Positions 1 through 8,717 of a stretch of 64,000 bases of DNA are shown here, in pieces (within the stretch, counting starts at the first letter, position 1; each line of letters opens with the position of its first letter). Position numbers and translations under genes: made by a program. Below the pieces are notes generated by a model. It saw only the letters and a program-made list of their open reading frames with translations. It was not told the DNA's origin and did not search any database. The DNA is from an uncultured Armatimonadota bacterium. GTDB taxonomy: Bacteria > Armatimonadota > Armatimonadia > Armatimonadales > Armatimonadaceae. The stretch covers positions 60,288-124,287 of the forward strand of contig CAIVZM010000075.1 of NCBI GenBank assembly GCA_903910385.1. Reading direction: 5' to 3'.

Positions 1-1512
1 TTCGCTGGCAATCTGAAGCGTCCCACCATGTGCCTCCGTGATGCTACGGCAGATGGCAAGCCCCAGGCCGGTTCCTGACAATTCATTCTCGGCGCGGGTG
101 CGTGAGGCGTCCGCACGATAGAACCGTTCTCCCAGATGCGGCAGATGTTCCGGCGCGATTCCTTCGCCGGTATCTGTGATGACAATCCGGGCAGTATGGT
201 CTGAAACCTGCGTGGTTACGGTGATTTTACCTTCCGGCTGGGTATGCCGACGGGCGTTATCGAACAGATTGGCGAAAAGACGTGTCAGTTCGTCAGCATT
301 ACCCACGACGAAGATCGGGTCTCTTTCGAGCGTTTCGATCCTCTCCTCAAAAACAGGCCCTGAATCCGTACCGATGCCTGCGCGAAAACGAGCGCGTTGT
401 ACTATTTCGGAAATCGGCAAGCGTGAGGCGTTATGTCCCAGATTTCCGGAATCGGCGCGGGCGAGCAGCAAAAGGTTCTGCACCAGTGCGCTCATATCCG
501 TCGCGGCGGCGGCGATATCGGTCAGGGCTTCCTTACGACGAAGCGTGGCGTTCGGATTATTATCGGATAGTGAGAGGGCGTATGTTGCATTGCCCTGAAT
601 GGCGGTCAACGGCGTTTTTAATTCATGGCTTGCATCCGCCGTGAAGCGCTTTTGCTGTTCGAGCAGTCGTTCCTGTTTTTGAAACGCTACCGCAAGGCGA
701 TCGAGCAAGCCGTTGAATGTGGATGCAAGCTCGCCAAACTCGTCCTTCCCTGTCACCGGCAGGCGGGCATCCTCGCCTGCAACCGCTTCCGCTCCGAGTG
801 CGGCGGCGGCGCGAGTGGCTGTCTGTACCGGTCGCAAGACCCGGTTGGTCAGGAAATAGGAACCAACCGCCGCCATGAGAAGGCCGATAGGCAGTAATGC
901 GAGTAGAGTCAACGTTAAACCGCGCATCGAGCGGTTCACTTCTTCGACAGGGAAAACGATCTGGTCAATAAGGTCTTCGCTACGCCGTGCGGTTAACAGG
1001 CGCAGGGGAGGAGAGGGGCGGGAACCCGGCTCTTGCGGCGGTCTGCCGGGAATATCTGAATATTTCAGATCGATAATCCGGTTTTCTGCCGCTCGTTTGA
1101 ATTCCTCGTCATCAAAGGGGGTGTCCGCCAGATCGAAAACTGGGACGCCATTACGGTGAAACCGACGCGGGCGAATCGTCTGGTAAAAGTCGTCATTGAA
1201 ATGAGGCACATGACCGCCACGATGATTACGAGATCGTGGTGGCGCATCCTGAAAGGGAAGCATCCCCGCCGGAGGGCCATCTCCGAAGAAGAAATCATCG
1301 TCCTGATTACGAAAGTGCGGAAGTCTGGGTTTGGGAGTGGGTGGCAGCGATTGCGCCTGAATCGGCGGAAGTCGTCCCTCCAGTTCGTGATCAATCTGAG
1401 CAATGAGAGCGCCTCTCGCGAAGATTAACAGGGCAACGCCAAGCGACATGATGACGAAAGCAATGATTGCTGCGTTGAAAATAATAATTTGAGTCCGTAG
1501 CGAAAAATTCAT
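1..1512 (-). CDS. Sensor histidine kinase, partial at 3' end
   Basis: Membrane sensor kinase of a two-component pair; the C-terminus lies beyond the left edge, so at least 504 codons. Visible from the N-terminus: a membrane helix near residues 8-31, a Pro/Arg/Asp-rich extracytoplasmic region (about 35-195), a second helix near 200-222, a HAMP-like linker, the H-box SHELKTPLTA with phospho-His near 295, an N-box (FANLFDNARRH) near 415, and the G-boxes DTGEGI and GTGLGLAI near the edge. The ATG overlaps the regulator stop by 4 nt (ATGA), so the two are translationally coupled. The divergent Spy/CpxP-like gene suggests envelope-stress sensing; that is inference. The architecture resembles CpxA/BaeS-type kinases. 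Confidence 0.93.
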   Translation of the reverse strand, partial: MNFSLRTQIIIFNAAIIAFVIMSLGVALLIFARGALIAQIDHELEGRLPPIQAQSLPPTPKPRLPHFRNQDDDFFFGDGPPAGMLPFQDAPPRSRNHRGGHVPHFNDDFYQTIRPRRFHRNGVPVFDLADTPFDDEEFKRAAENRIIDLKYSDIPGRPPQEPGSRPSPPLRLLTARRSEDLIDQIVFPVEEVNRSMRGLTLTLLALLPIGLLMAAVGSYFLTNRVLRPVQTATRAAAALGAEAVAGEDARLPVTGKDEFGELASTFNGLLDRLAVAFQKQERLLEQQKRFTADASHELKTPLTAIQGNATYALSLSDNNPNATLRRKEALTDIAAAATDMSALVQNLLLLARADSGNLGHNASRLPISEIVQRARFRAGIGTDSGPVFEERIETLERDPIFVVGNADELTRLFANLFDNARRHTQPEGKITVTTQVSDHTARIVITDTGEGIAPEHLPHLGERFYRADASRTRAENELSGTGLGLAICRSITEAHGGTLQIASE

Positions 1513-2264
1513 GCCGATTCACCGCTATCAGAAGCGCTTGGGGATTCTGTCGTTCTTTCATGAGGTTCATCCAGAGAATTTGCGGAGAGATATTCCTCAT
1601 CAGGGCGGAGGGCGTATCCTGCGCCACGGATCGTCTGTATCAAGCGTTGGGTATAGCCGGAGTCCACTTTCCGACGCAACAGTCCGATATAGACATCGAC
1701 CGTATTGGAATAGGATTCATCATCACTCCAGACATTTTCCCGAATCTGGTCACGGGAAAGAACGCGGGGAGAGTTAGCGGCGAGCGCTTCCAGCAACTCA
1801 TATTCCCGTGGCGAAAGAGTGATTTCCTGTCCTGACCGCGTTACCAGGCGGGCGGCGGTATCGACAATCAAATCCGCGATACGAATGACTCGGGATCGCC
1901 GCTGACGGTCTCGTCGTAACAAAGCGCGGACACGTGCCATCAATTCCGCATGGTCGAAGGGTTTGGGCAGGTAGTCGTCTGCTCCGGAGTCCAGACCGCG
2001 TACTTTATCATCTACGGCGTCTCGTGCGGTCAGCATCAGGATCGGCGTCGGATCGCCTTCGGTACGTAACTGCTGGCAGACAGAGAACCCATCGCGGCGC
2101 GGCAACATTATATCGAGGATAATCAGACGGAACGGACGCGCCCGCGCCAGACGGAGACCGCTTTCCCCATCGGCGGCGGTTTCTACGCGTAGTCCGGCAT
2201 CTTCCAGGCTTCTTTGTACCAATCGCGCTATTCGGGCGTCATCTTCCACCAGCAAAATGTTCAT
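1509..2264 (-). CDS. OmpR/PhoB-family response regulator
   Basis: DNA-binding response regulator, 251 aa, partner of the kinase whose start codon it overlaps. Receiver domain at residues 1-115 has the acidic pair E7/D8/D9, phospho-acceptor Asp51 (LIILDIMLP) and the conserved Lys near 101 (LPKPFD). The winged-helix DNA-binding domain covers about 125-222 (SPREYELLEAL; the TVDVYIGLLRRKVD recognition region). A Ser/Glu-rich tail of about 26 residues follows the domain, which is longer than usual. Two TTTTCAT repeats 11 bp apart just upstream of this gene are a plausible binding site. Confidence 0.95.
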   Translation of the reverse strand: MNILLVEDDARIARLVQRSLEDAGLRVETAADGESGLRLARARPFRLIILDIMLPRRDGFSVCQQLRTEGDPTPILMLTARDAVDDKVRGLDSGADDYLPKPFDHAELMARVRALLRRDRQRRSRVIRIADLIVDTAARLVTRSGQEITLSPREYELLEALAANSPRVLSRDQIRENVWSDDESYSNTVDVYIGLLRRKVDSGYTQRLIQTIRGAGYALRPDEEYLSANSLDEPHERTTESPSASDSGESA

Positions 2265-2290
2265 GAAAACATTTTACGCATTTATTTTCT

Positions 2291-2308
2291 TTTTCATGTC
2301 ATTTTCAT
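2291..2308. promoter_or_regulatory. Tandem TTTTCAT repeats, putative regulator site
   Basis: TTTTCAT occurs at 2291-2297 and again at 2302-2308, a start-to-start spacing of 11 bp. OmpR/PhoB-type regulators commonly bind direct repeats with one-helical-turn spacing. The site sits in the 130-bp gap between the divergent regulator gene and the Spy-like gene and could control both. Binding is inferred. Confidence 0.45.
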
Positions 2309-2396
2309 CTTGAGGTGGCAAGATGTAGTTGTCAGCGACATTCCTTCCCCGATGATGGGGCGATGAGCAGTTGCTGTAACGATGGATAGGAGCGAA

Positions 2397-3347
2397 ATGA
2401 CGATGAATACGGAAAGACGAAAGTGGTTGGCGCGGTCGGTGCGGATAGCGCTGGGCGCGACGGCGGTTATGATCGTAATGGTAGCCACCGGAACGGCGCG
2501 AGCGCAAGACTTTCCGCCGCCGCCCGGCGGCGGCGGACCGGGCGGCCCCGGCGGACGGGGCGGATTCGGCGGCGGACCGATGGGACGTGGGGGAATGCGT
2601 GGGCCGGGACGACCTGCCAGTCTGTCGACCGCGCCGCTCGATGCGCTTTCCGCTGCGCTGACACTGACCGAAAGTCAGGTGACAAAGGTCGAAGAGTTGC
2701 AGAAAAAGTGGGCGGAAACCGAACGAAGCGAACGTGATGCAGCGGGAATCCAGATGCCGCGCCCGCCTCGTGGCGGTCAGGGTGGCTTCCCATCTGAAGA
2801 AGATCGTGAGGCGATGCGAGCGCAGTTTGAGACGTTCATTCAAAAGCAGCAGGCCTTCGAGAAAGCGCTGGAGCCGAAGCGCAAAGCATCCGATACCGCA
2901 ATCACCGCTATTCTGAACGACACGCAAAAGAAGGCGTTGCCGGAAGCCTTGAAGAGTATCGACGCCCTGCAAATGGCGGGAATTCCCTCTGACGTTCACC
3001 GGGAGTTGAATCTTACCGCCGCACAGCGTGCCAAACTGGCGGCAGTAGCGGACAAGTACGCGCCAAAGCCGGGTGAAAGACCCCAGGGTGGCCAGGGCAG
3101 TCCCGGCGGCGGCCCGGGTGGATTTGGTGGCGGTCCGGGTGGCCCCGGCGGATTTGGCGGTCGTGGCGGCGGACGCCAGTCAGAAGCGCGAACGGCGACG
3201 CTCGCTATTTTGACAGACGCTCAAAAGAAGGTCGTCTCCAACTGGGAGCGTGAACACCCACGACCGGAACGCGGTCCCGGCGGGTTTGGTCGTCCCGGTG
3301 GGGGCGGTCGTGGCGGTGATTTCCCGCCTCCGCCTCCGGGCGAGTAA
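2397..3347 (+). CDS. Gly/Pro-rich exported protein, Spy/CpxP-like
   Basis: Exported protein of about 315 aa. A signal peptide (basic NTERRKWLARS, hydrophobic IALGATAVMIVMVATG, cleavage after ARA) is followed by a Pro/Gly-rich stretch, then two helical segments carrying LTxxQ motifs (LTLTESQV near 80; LNLTAAQR near 205), separated and followed by GGPGG/FGGR low-complexity stretches. LTxxQ motifs mark the Spy/CpxP family of periplasmic chaperones and stress regulators. AGGAG at 2388-2392 supports ATG 2397 or 2403; an upstream ATG at 2382 lacks that site. Divergent orientation from the kinase/regulator pair mirrors cpxP next to cpxRA, but similarity is confined to the motifs. A 17-bp hairpin terminates it. 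Confidence 0.75.
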   Translation: MTMNTERRKWLARSVRIALGATAVMIVMVATGTARAQDFPPPPGGGGPGGPGGRGGFGGGPMGRGGMRGPGRPASLSTAPLDALSAALTLTESQVTKVEELQKKWAETERSERDAAGIQMPRPPRGGQGGFPSEEDREAMRAQFETFIQKQQAFEKALEPKRKASDTAITAILNDTQKKALPEALKSIDALQMAGIPSDVHRELNLTAAQRAKLAAVADKYAPKPGERPQGGQGSPGGGPGGFGGGPGGPGGFGGRGGGRQSEARTATLAILTDAQKKVVSNWEREHPRPERGPGGFGRPGGGGRGGDFPPPPPGE

Positions 3348-3393
3348 TAGTCATCAGGCCACCTAACCTTTAATCTGTTTTGGCTTAAATAGG

Positions 3394-3430
3394 GACGGTT
3401 CTCCGGTTGAACATCAACCGGAGAACCGTC
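3394..3430 (+). terminator. Intrinsic terminator after the Spy-like gene
   Basis: Perfect 17-bp stem (3394-3410 with 3414-3430), 3-nt loop ACA, followed by TCTTTGTTTTG. It lies 47 nt after the stop codon. Confidence 0.85.
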
Positions 3431-3612
3431 TCTTTGTTTTGTGAACTCATCGACAGAATTTTGCATGACCGTCGTCTTGAATCATCCAAAAGATTTTTAC
3501 AAATATATTGATAAATTTCTTTGTTGTGATGCATATCACGGAGGATGAGTAAAAAAACGCCTATGCTGGAAATGAAGCAGTACGGAGTTCTACACCGGGA
3601 GGTAATTCAACA

Positions 3613-3768
3613 ATGGAGCGTCACAAAAAGAATCTTGAAGAAGTATCCTGTGTTAACAGGGAGCTTGCGCCAACCCTTAACATCAGTGATCTGTATGAGC
3701 AGGCATATTGCCGCGCCTGTCATTTCGCCGAAAATCATATCGTGTCCGGAGCCAATGCTACCGTGTAA
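3613..3768 (+). CDS. Small ORF with strong RBS, unknown function
   Basis: 51-residue ORF not assignable to a family. It starts with ATG 9 nt after a GGGAGGT ribosome-binding site (3597-3603) and ends 6 nt before the HigA-like frame, so the two could be cotranscribed. It is rich in charged residues and carries a CRACHF (CxxC) motif near residue 33. It is shorter than HigB toxins (about 90-110 aa) and shows no HigB features. Only the RBS and position support it. Confidence 0.4.
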   Translation: MERHKKNLEEVSCVNRELAPTLNISDLYEQAYCRACHFAENHIVSGANATV

Positions 3769-3774
3769 AGCTCA

Positions 3775-4062
3775 TTGTACAGGGGAGAAAGCGTAGAAAC
3801 AAATCCAAGGCATCCCGGGCGGGCGTTACACGAGGATTTTCTTTGCCCGCGAAATCTGACACCGGATCGGTTATCCGCAGCGACGGGAATCTGTCCGGTA
3901 CGACTGGCTAATCTATTGGCGGAACGCGAACCGATCTGTGCAACGATAGCCGCTGCGTTGGCGAATTTTTTTGGAGGAAGTCCGACATTCTGGCTGGAAC
4001 TCCAGTCTCGATATGACAGGTTCGCCAATGGATGTATGAGTAAAACGGAGTCAGGCTTCTAA
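3775..4062 (+). CDS. higA: HigA-family antitoxin (XRE-type HTH)
   Basis: Up to 95 aa. It has the HigA signature from end to end: HPGRALHEDF near the N-terminus, an HTH core (NLTPDRLSAATGICPVRLA), and the C-terminal ANFFGGSPTFWLELQSRYD block. HigA proteins neutralise HigB ribosome-dependent RNases and repress their own operon. No HigB-like ORF lies within 500 nt on either side. The start is uncertain: TTG at 3775 has no good RBS and no ATG precedes the conserved block. The gene may be an orphan antitoxin or a decayed module. The flanks are AT-rich and otherwise gene-free, consistent with an acquired island. Confidence 0.72.
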   Translation: MYRGESVETNPRHPGRALHEDFLCPRNLTPDRLSAATGICPVRLANLLAEREPICATIAAALANFFGGSPTFWLELQSRYDRFANGCMSKTESGF

Positions 4063-4228
4063 AATACCAGTCTATGGACGTCTGCGCTTTGCTTGTTGTT
4101 TGATTGCATAGCAATCAAATTAGTGACTTATAATTGCTGGTACATGATATCTACGGATAAACTGTTACATTATTTACAGGAACTTCTGCCTGATACCTAT
4201 GGTAAAATATGATGCGAGAGACGCCTTC

Positions 4229-4312
4229 GATCCCCTCGCCAGTGTTCGTGCGGTCGCAGTAGTCTCTATTGCTGGTCGCGTGCGGGACGAATGCCGGGGC
4301 CACGAGGGGATC
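4229..4312. other. Long inverted repeat, possible structured RNA
   Basis: GATCCCCTCG at 4229-4238 is the exact complement of CGAGGGGATC at 4303-4312. Inside, TTCGT (4245-4249) can pair with ACGAA (4287-4291), giving a nested stem. No T-tract follows, so it is not an intrinsic terminator. It lies in a gene-free region and matches no RNA family I recognise. Confidence 0.35.
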
Positions 4313-4588
4313 GGAGTTTATCTTCTTTAACGCTTGTGGTCGAACCTCTTCTGATCTTACTTTTTCTTCTTACTGGTTGTTTAGATTCGTTATAAGGCGA
4401 TCTATAGTATAAGCTCGAACGCCGGTTGCTTGAGTGACGGACGACGGGGGCGGTGAGAATTGTAGTGTGGTCATAGCGGGAGAAAAGGTTCCGAGAGTGC
4501 GGTCGCGGAACATGCGGTGCGAATGTGCGCTCCATCCTGCGTTACGTGGTATCGCGTTGAGGCGTGGCTACATCAACGATGGCAGGAG

Positions 4589-4615
4589 TGCATCAGCAGT
4601 GCATCAGCAGTGCAT
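4589..4615. repeat. 11-bp tandem repeat
   Basis: TGCATCAGCAG occurs at 4589-4599 and 4600-4610, followed by a partial third copy (TGCAT). Replication slippage is the simplest origin. Confidence 0.8.
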
Positions 4616-4953
4616 AAGACAACGTTGTCCAGACAACGTGTCGCTATTATCTCCCCGACTTTAGTACTCTTTATCAGAGAGGAATTATCGCGGATTCCCG
4701 AATAAGCATTGAGGAAAAACGCGATACTGATCGCAAGTCAACGAGAAGGAAAAGGGATGTCAGAATTTGCCTTTTCTACTTGCTGCTTTTCTCCTTTGTG
4801 AAAAAAAGTCTATATATTTTCTACTCTGTTTCGCCTGTGTTCGTAATAATTTTATAAACAAAATTACATGTCGTATTGACTCTTCCGCATCGCGCTCCAG
4901 GAATAAAAGAAGGAAGATTCTTTGATAACGTCGAAAGAAAGCGAGAAAAGCCT

Positions 4954-5973
4954 ATGAAAACATCTCCTTTTTCCAAGACCTTCCTTCGTGGTTCCACTTC
5001 CCGGACTACGCGTTTTATTTCACTGTTAGCCATTTCTCTCTGTGGTGTCGCTCTGTCGCTCAGTGGCTGTGGCGGAAGCGGGGGCGTTCCCTCGAACAGT
5101 GATATTGAAAATGGGAAGCGCATCCTTCTGTTTCGATCCGGCGGTTCCTCCGATGGCGGTCTTTACACCATAAAGAATGATGGGGCGGAAAAGACCAAAG
5201 TGATCGACGGAGCGCAACAGCCCGGTTCTGGTCGGCTCTCACGTGATCGTAATTTTCTTACTACCGCTCTGGGATCGGTGCGTCCCAGACTGGCGATCGC
5301 GCAGATTTCAAACGGAACTCCCGTTAACTTTGCCGATTCCTCGCAGTATACGTCCGTATATGATCCTGCCTTCAGTCCCAATACCTCCTCGATGGTATTT
5401 GTCGGAGACAACGATCTGTTCACCATCGGCACCGATAGCAAAAATTTGAAGAAGTTGACCAACGTCACCGATGGCGTTCCTTCCACCAAAATCCCGCCGA
5501 CAACAAAATCCCCCGCGTATCTGGACGATGCGAGTGGCATTCTTTATGTCAAATCGGAGGCGGTGAACAAGCCTGCGGAAGGACAACCGCAACCAGTCAT
5601 CCCGACCGATATTTATCGTATCTCCACCGATGGCGCGACTGAGGTCAAATTGACCGATTCTAAAAACAATGATGCGCCGCGTGCGCGTCCTGATGGCGCC
5701 CGTATCACGTTCACGACAACCCGCGACGGTAACCCGGATGGGGCGCATGAGATTTATGCGATGAATGCGGACGGAACCTCACCGACTCGTCTGACCACCA
5801 ACAATGCAGATGATGTTACGCCGGTTTACTCGCCGGACGGGAAGAATATCGCCTTCCTGAGCGACCGTGACAAAAAAGGTCAGTATAAGATTTACATTAT
5901 GGATGAGAATGGAAGCAATGTCCGAAAAGTCAGCGACTCCCTCGCTGCTGTCGGAACGCTGGACTGGCGTTAG
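4954..5973 (+). CDS. PD40/TolB-like beta-propeller lipoprotein
   Basis: 339-aa exported lipoprotein. A basic N-terminus and hydrophobic stretch lead to the lipobox LSGC near residue 37, then a GGSGG linker. The rest is a WD40-like (PD40) beta-propeller: several blades end in motifs such as FSPNTSSMVFVG, RPDGARITFTTTRDG and YSPDGKNIAFLSDRD, with intervening IYAMNADGTSPTRLT-type strands, as in TolB. ATG 4954 is preferred over an in-frame start 26 codons upstream because it begins the lipoprotein signal. The gene is alone, closed by a hairpin at 6004-6040. Its partner is unknown; propellers of this type usually bind proteins or glycans. Confidence 0.88.
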   Translation: MKTSPFSKTFLRGSTSRTTRFISLLAISLCGVALSLSGCGGSGGVPSNSDIENGKRILLFRSGGSSDGGLYTIKNDGAEKTKVIDGAQQPGSGRLSRDRNFLTTALGSVRPRLAIAQISNGTPVNFADSSQYTSVYDPAFSPNTSSMVFVGDNDLFTIGTDSKNLKKLTNVTDGVPSTKIPPTTKSPAYLDDASGILYVKSEAVNKPAEGQPQPVIPTDIYRISTDGATEVKLTDSKNNDAPRARPDGARITFTTTRDGNPDGAHEIYAMNADGTSPTRLTTNNADDVTPVYSPDGKNIAFLSDRDKKGQYKIYIMDENGSNVRKVSDSLAAVGTLDWR

Positions 5974-6003
5974 ATTCGGCGAATCTGCAAGGTGATGAAA
6001 CCG

Positions 6004-6040
6004 AAAAACCGGGGAAGCATAACACGCTTCCCCGGTTTTT
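6004..6040. terminator. Bidirectional intrinsic terminator
   Basis: Perfect 15-bp stem AAAAACCGGGGAAGC / GCTTCCCCGGTTTTT with a 7-nt loop. Its A/T-rich ends serve both the lipoprotein gene (plus) and pgk (minus), which converge here. Confidence 0.92.
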
Positions 6041-6063
6041 CTTTTTGGCGCTCCTGCAGAGTC

Positions 6064-7263
6064 TTATTTGTCGTCGAGGGCGATAACGCCCGGAAGGGGC
6101 TTGCCTTCCAGAAATTCCAGAGATGCCCCGCCGCCGGTGCTGATATGGCTCATCTGGTCGGCGTATCCGAGTTGTTCCACCGCCGCCGCGGAGTCGCCGC
6201 CGCCAACAATGGTCGTCGCACCCTTTTTGGTGGCTTCTGCCATCGCTTCGGCGATGCCGTTTGTGCCAGCGGCGAAGTTCGACATTTCAAAAACGCCCAT
6301 TGGGCCGTTCCAGACGACAGTTTTGGCGGACTTGATGATTTCGGAGAACGCGGCGATTGTGTCTGGGCCGATATCCAGTCCTTCCTGATCGGTAGGAATG
6401 GCGGTCGTCTTTACGGTAGTGCGCGGGGCGTTATTGTCAAAATCTGGAGCGACGACGCAATCTGTAGGTAGGACGATTTTATCGTCGCAAAGGAGGCTCT
6501 TACAGAATTCCAGCGAGTCGCTGTCGAGCAGAGACTTACCGATTTCATGACCTGCCGCTTTATAGAATGTGTATGCCATACCGCCGCCGATCAGGAGGCT
6601 ATCGACATTAGGCAGGAGTTTTTCGATGACCGGGATTTTATCCTTGATTTTCGCGCCGCCCAGAATGGCGACGAAGGGACGCTCCGGATTTCGGATGGCA
6701 TTGCCGAGGAAGTCGATTTCCTTCTGCAACAGAAATCCTGCCACTGCCGGTTTGCCCTGCGATTTCATCACTTCCGCAACGCCTGCAGTGGAGGCGTGCG
6801 CCCGGTGCGCTGCGCCGAAGGCGTCGTTCACGTACACATCGCCCAGTTCCGCCAGTTTTGCCGACAGGGTGGAATCGTTCGCTTCTTCGGCATCGGTATA
6901 ACGCGTATTCTCCAGAACCACTACCTTGCCGGGAGCAGTCGCCGCTTTGGCTTCCTCGATACCGAGGGGATCTCCATCTATGGCGGAGGTAAGGACGACA
7001 TTGCCACCGATCAACTCTTTGAGGCGGGCGGCGATAGGCGTGAGGCTGTACTTGGGCGCTACTTCCCCTTTGGGACGGCCCAGATGGCTCATCACAATCA
7101 CCGCCGCCCCCTGCTCCAGCAAATAGCGAAGCGTCGGTAGCGCCGCGACGATCCGGCGGTCGTCGGTAATCGCGCCGCTATCGTCCTGAGGCGTATTGAA
7201 ATCTACGCGGACCAGAACCCGCTTGCCCGCAACATCTACATCCTTAATCGTTTTTTTGTTCAT
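6064..7263 (-). CDS. pgk: Phosphoglycerate kinase
   Basis: Glycolytic kinase transferring the acyl phosphate of 1,3-bisphosphoglycerate to ADP; cytosolic. 399 aa, the normal bacterial length. Visible signatures: the N-terminal [11 protein letters not shown] substrate-binding motif, [44 protein letters not shown], the nucleotide-loop [10 protein letters not shown] and the C-terminal GGGDSAAAV and [13 protein letters not shown]. The start chosen is ATG 7263 ([10 protein letters not shown]), which matches the family N-terminus; an in-frame start 11 codons upstream adds an unrelated extension. It is monocistronic; gapA is not adjacent. Confidence 0.97.
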   Translation of the reverse strand: MNKKTIKDVDVAGKRVLVRVDFNTPQDDSGAITDDRRIVAALPTLRYLLEQGAAVIVMSHLGRPKGEVAPKYSLTPIAARLKELIGGNVVLTSAIDGDPLGIEEAKAATAPGKVVVLENTRYTDAEEANDSTLSAKLAELGDVYVNDAFGAAHRAHASTAGVAEVMKSQGKPAVAGFLLQKEIDFLGNAIRNPERPFVAILGGAKIKDKIPVIEKLLPNVDSLLIGGGMAYTFYKAAGHEIGKSLLDSDSLEFCKSLLCDDKIVLPTDCVVAPDFDNNAPRTTVKTTAIPTDQEGLDIGPDTIAAFSEIIKSAKTVVWNGPMGVFEMSNFAAGTNGIAEAMAEATKKGATTIVGGGDSAAAVEQLGYADQMSHISTGGGASLEFLEGKPLPGVIALDDK

Positions 7264-7388
7264 CGTTTTCGTTTCCCTGAGAATCCGTGGCGTCATGCCT
7301 CAGTGAGTATACCGGAACGCCACTCCTTATTTCCCCTCAAAAGACACGAGCGCCGACGATGGCGTACAGGTTGTTACAGATGCTACTG

Positions 7389-8717
7389 CTAATTCCGGTC
7401 GGAACTGACGAGCCGTCCCTGAATAATCGTTCCCGTGCAGTGTGTCAGATATTCGAAGGGGTCGCCATCGTAAAGCGCGACATCGCCATCTTTTCCAACT
7501 TCGAGGGAACCTACTCGCTTTTCGATGCCAAGAATCCGTGCGGCGTCTATAGTGATGGCGGAAAGCGCTTCTTCTGTCGAAAGACCATTCGCGGCTGCGA
7601 CGGCCGCCTCAAAAAGAAGAACCCGCACCTTGGGGACATACGCCTCGAAACCGGTTTCGATGGCAAAAGGAATTCCCGCTTTCTTGAGTTTGGCGGCAGT
7701 CTCGAAACTCAAGTTCTGCGTGTCGCCGAACGCTCGTTGCATCGTCGGATGCAGGGCGATGGGGACGCCTGCCGCCTTGATTTCCTCCAGTAAGAGCGGC
7801 GCGTCCGAGGCTCCGTCGAGAATGAGCCGAAAACGAAACTCTCGTGCGAGACGCAAAGCGCTGGCGATATCCTGCGCCCGATGGGCGGTAATCATCAGCG
7901 GAATTTCTCGTTTGAGAATTCGCACAAACATCTCCTGCCTCAAATCACGTGGTGACCCATCTCCGGTCTTTGATGCGGGAGTATTCGTCGCTGTCGTATT
8001 CGTTTTTGTCGTAGTGGCAGCGGGTTTGGAGGTCGTTGTCGTCTTGCCGGGGGCTTTTACCGTAACTTTCTTCGCTTCCGCTTCACTCGTGGCGATCGTT
8101 CGTTGCGCCGCAAGAAACTGCTGACGAAGGAGTGACATCACCTTGGCGCGAGTTCCTGGCGATCCGGAACCCTGTAAGGCTTCCGAAGACATATCCGCCA
8201 GAACTGCGCCGGTCTCGACCATCAAAGCCTCTTCGACAGTATTGCCAGTCGTCTTGACGATGACGCTCTGACCGGAAATGAGTCGCCCCGGCGCATGTCC
8301 GGTATTGACTGTCGTGACGCCGAATCCCCGGACATAGGCGACCAGTTTTTCCTGTGGGTTGTAGGCGTCCAGGGCGCGCAACTCCGGTTGCATCGCCGCC
8401 GATGTTTCCAGTTGGTCCTGATCGTGTCCGAAATTATTATAGATTCCGGTCAACCCTACCGTGCCGCGTATATCCACCAACCCCGGCGTCACCACCGCCG
8501 CGTCAACGATTGTGAATCCAGCGGGAATGACCACTTTATTCGCAGGGCCGATTTCCGCGATTTTGCCCTCACGCAGGACGACGACGCCGTCGGTCAGAAC
8601 AACCCCTGACGAAGTGTAAATCTTTTTTCCACGCACCGCGATTTGCGCCTGCCCCGGCGCCGTGAGAAGCAGGGTCAGGGCGGCGATCACGCCGGTCAAT
8701 ACAGGAGTTCGATTCAT
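7389..8717 (-). CDS. Exported amidohydrolase-like protein lacking the HxH motif
   Basis: 442 aa with a signal peptide (cleavage after GQAQ). It has the imidazolonepropionase-like amidohydrolase layout: a beta-sandwich start, the TPGLVD lead-in, a TIM-barrel core, and the closing LEVGKDGDVALYDGDPFEY strand. The metal-binding HxH after TPGLVD is replaced (DIRGTVGLTG). The later barrel positions that read LHHVSEGW and AYHTDDG in the neighbouring paralog are also changed here (LDGASDAP; AIETGFEA). A Thr/Lys-rich insert (about 205-240, TKTNTTATNT) is a probable flexible loop. Its start overlaps the stop of the active-looking paralog by 4 nt. It may be a non-catalytic partner, or use different ligands. 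HQDQLE-type sequence (HDQDQLETS) is retained. Confidence 0.82.
   Translation of the reverse strand: MNRTPVLTGVIAALTLLLTAPGQAQIAVRGKKIYTSSGVVLTDGVVVLREGKIAEIGPANKVVIPAGFTIVDAAVVTPGLVDIRGTVGLTGIYNNFGHDQDQLETSAAMQPELRALDAYNPQEKLVAYVRGFGVTTVNTGHAPGRLISGQSVIVKTTGNTVEEALMVETGAVLADMSSEALQGSGSPGTRAKVMSLLRQQFLAAQRTIATSEAEAKKVTVKAPGKTTTTSKPAATTTKTNTTATNTPASKTGDGSPRDLRQEMFVRILKREIPLMITAHRAQDIASALRLAREFRFRLILDGASDAPLLLEEIKAAGVPIALHPTMQRAFGDTQNLSFETAAKLKKAGIPFAIETGFEAYVPKVRVLLFEAAVAAANGLSTEEALSAITIDAARILGIEKRVGSLEVGKDGDVALYDGDPFEYLTHCTGTIIQGRLVSSDRN

Larger units (their letters stand above)
4063..4953. other. 890-nt stretch without a supportable gene
   Basis: No frame here has protein-like composition with an RBS. 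The stretch contains AT-rich segments (4080-4230, 4320-4420, 4700-4950), one long inverted repeat (4229-4312) and a short tandem repeat (4589-4615). The last 80 nt should hold the promoter of the lipoprotein gene at 4954, but no convincing -35/-10 pair was found. Confidence 0.6.

Noticed and set aside
4434..4664. 76-aa frame in the 4.1-4.9 kb gap
   Set aside because: Arg/Cys-rich random-like composition, crosses the tandem repeat, no RBS.
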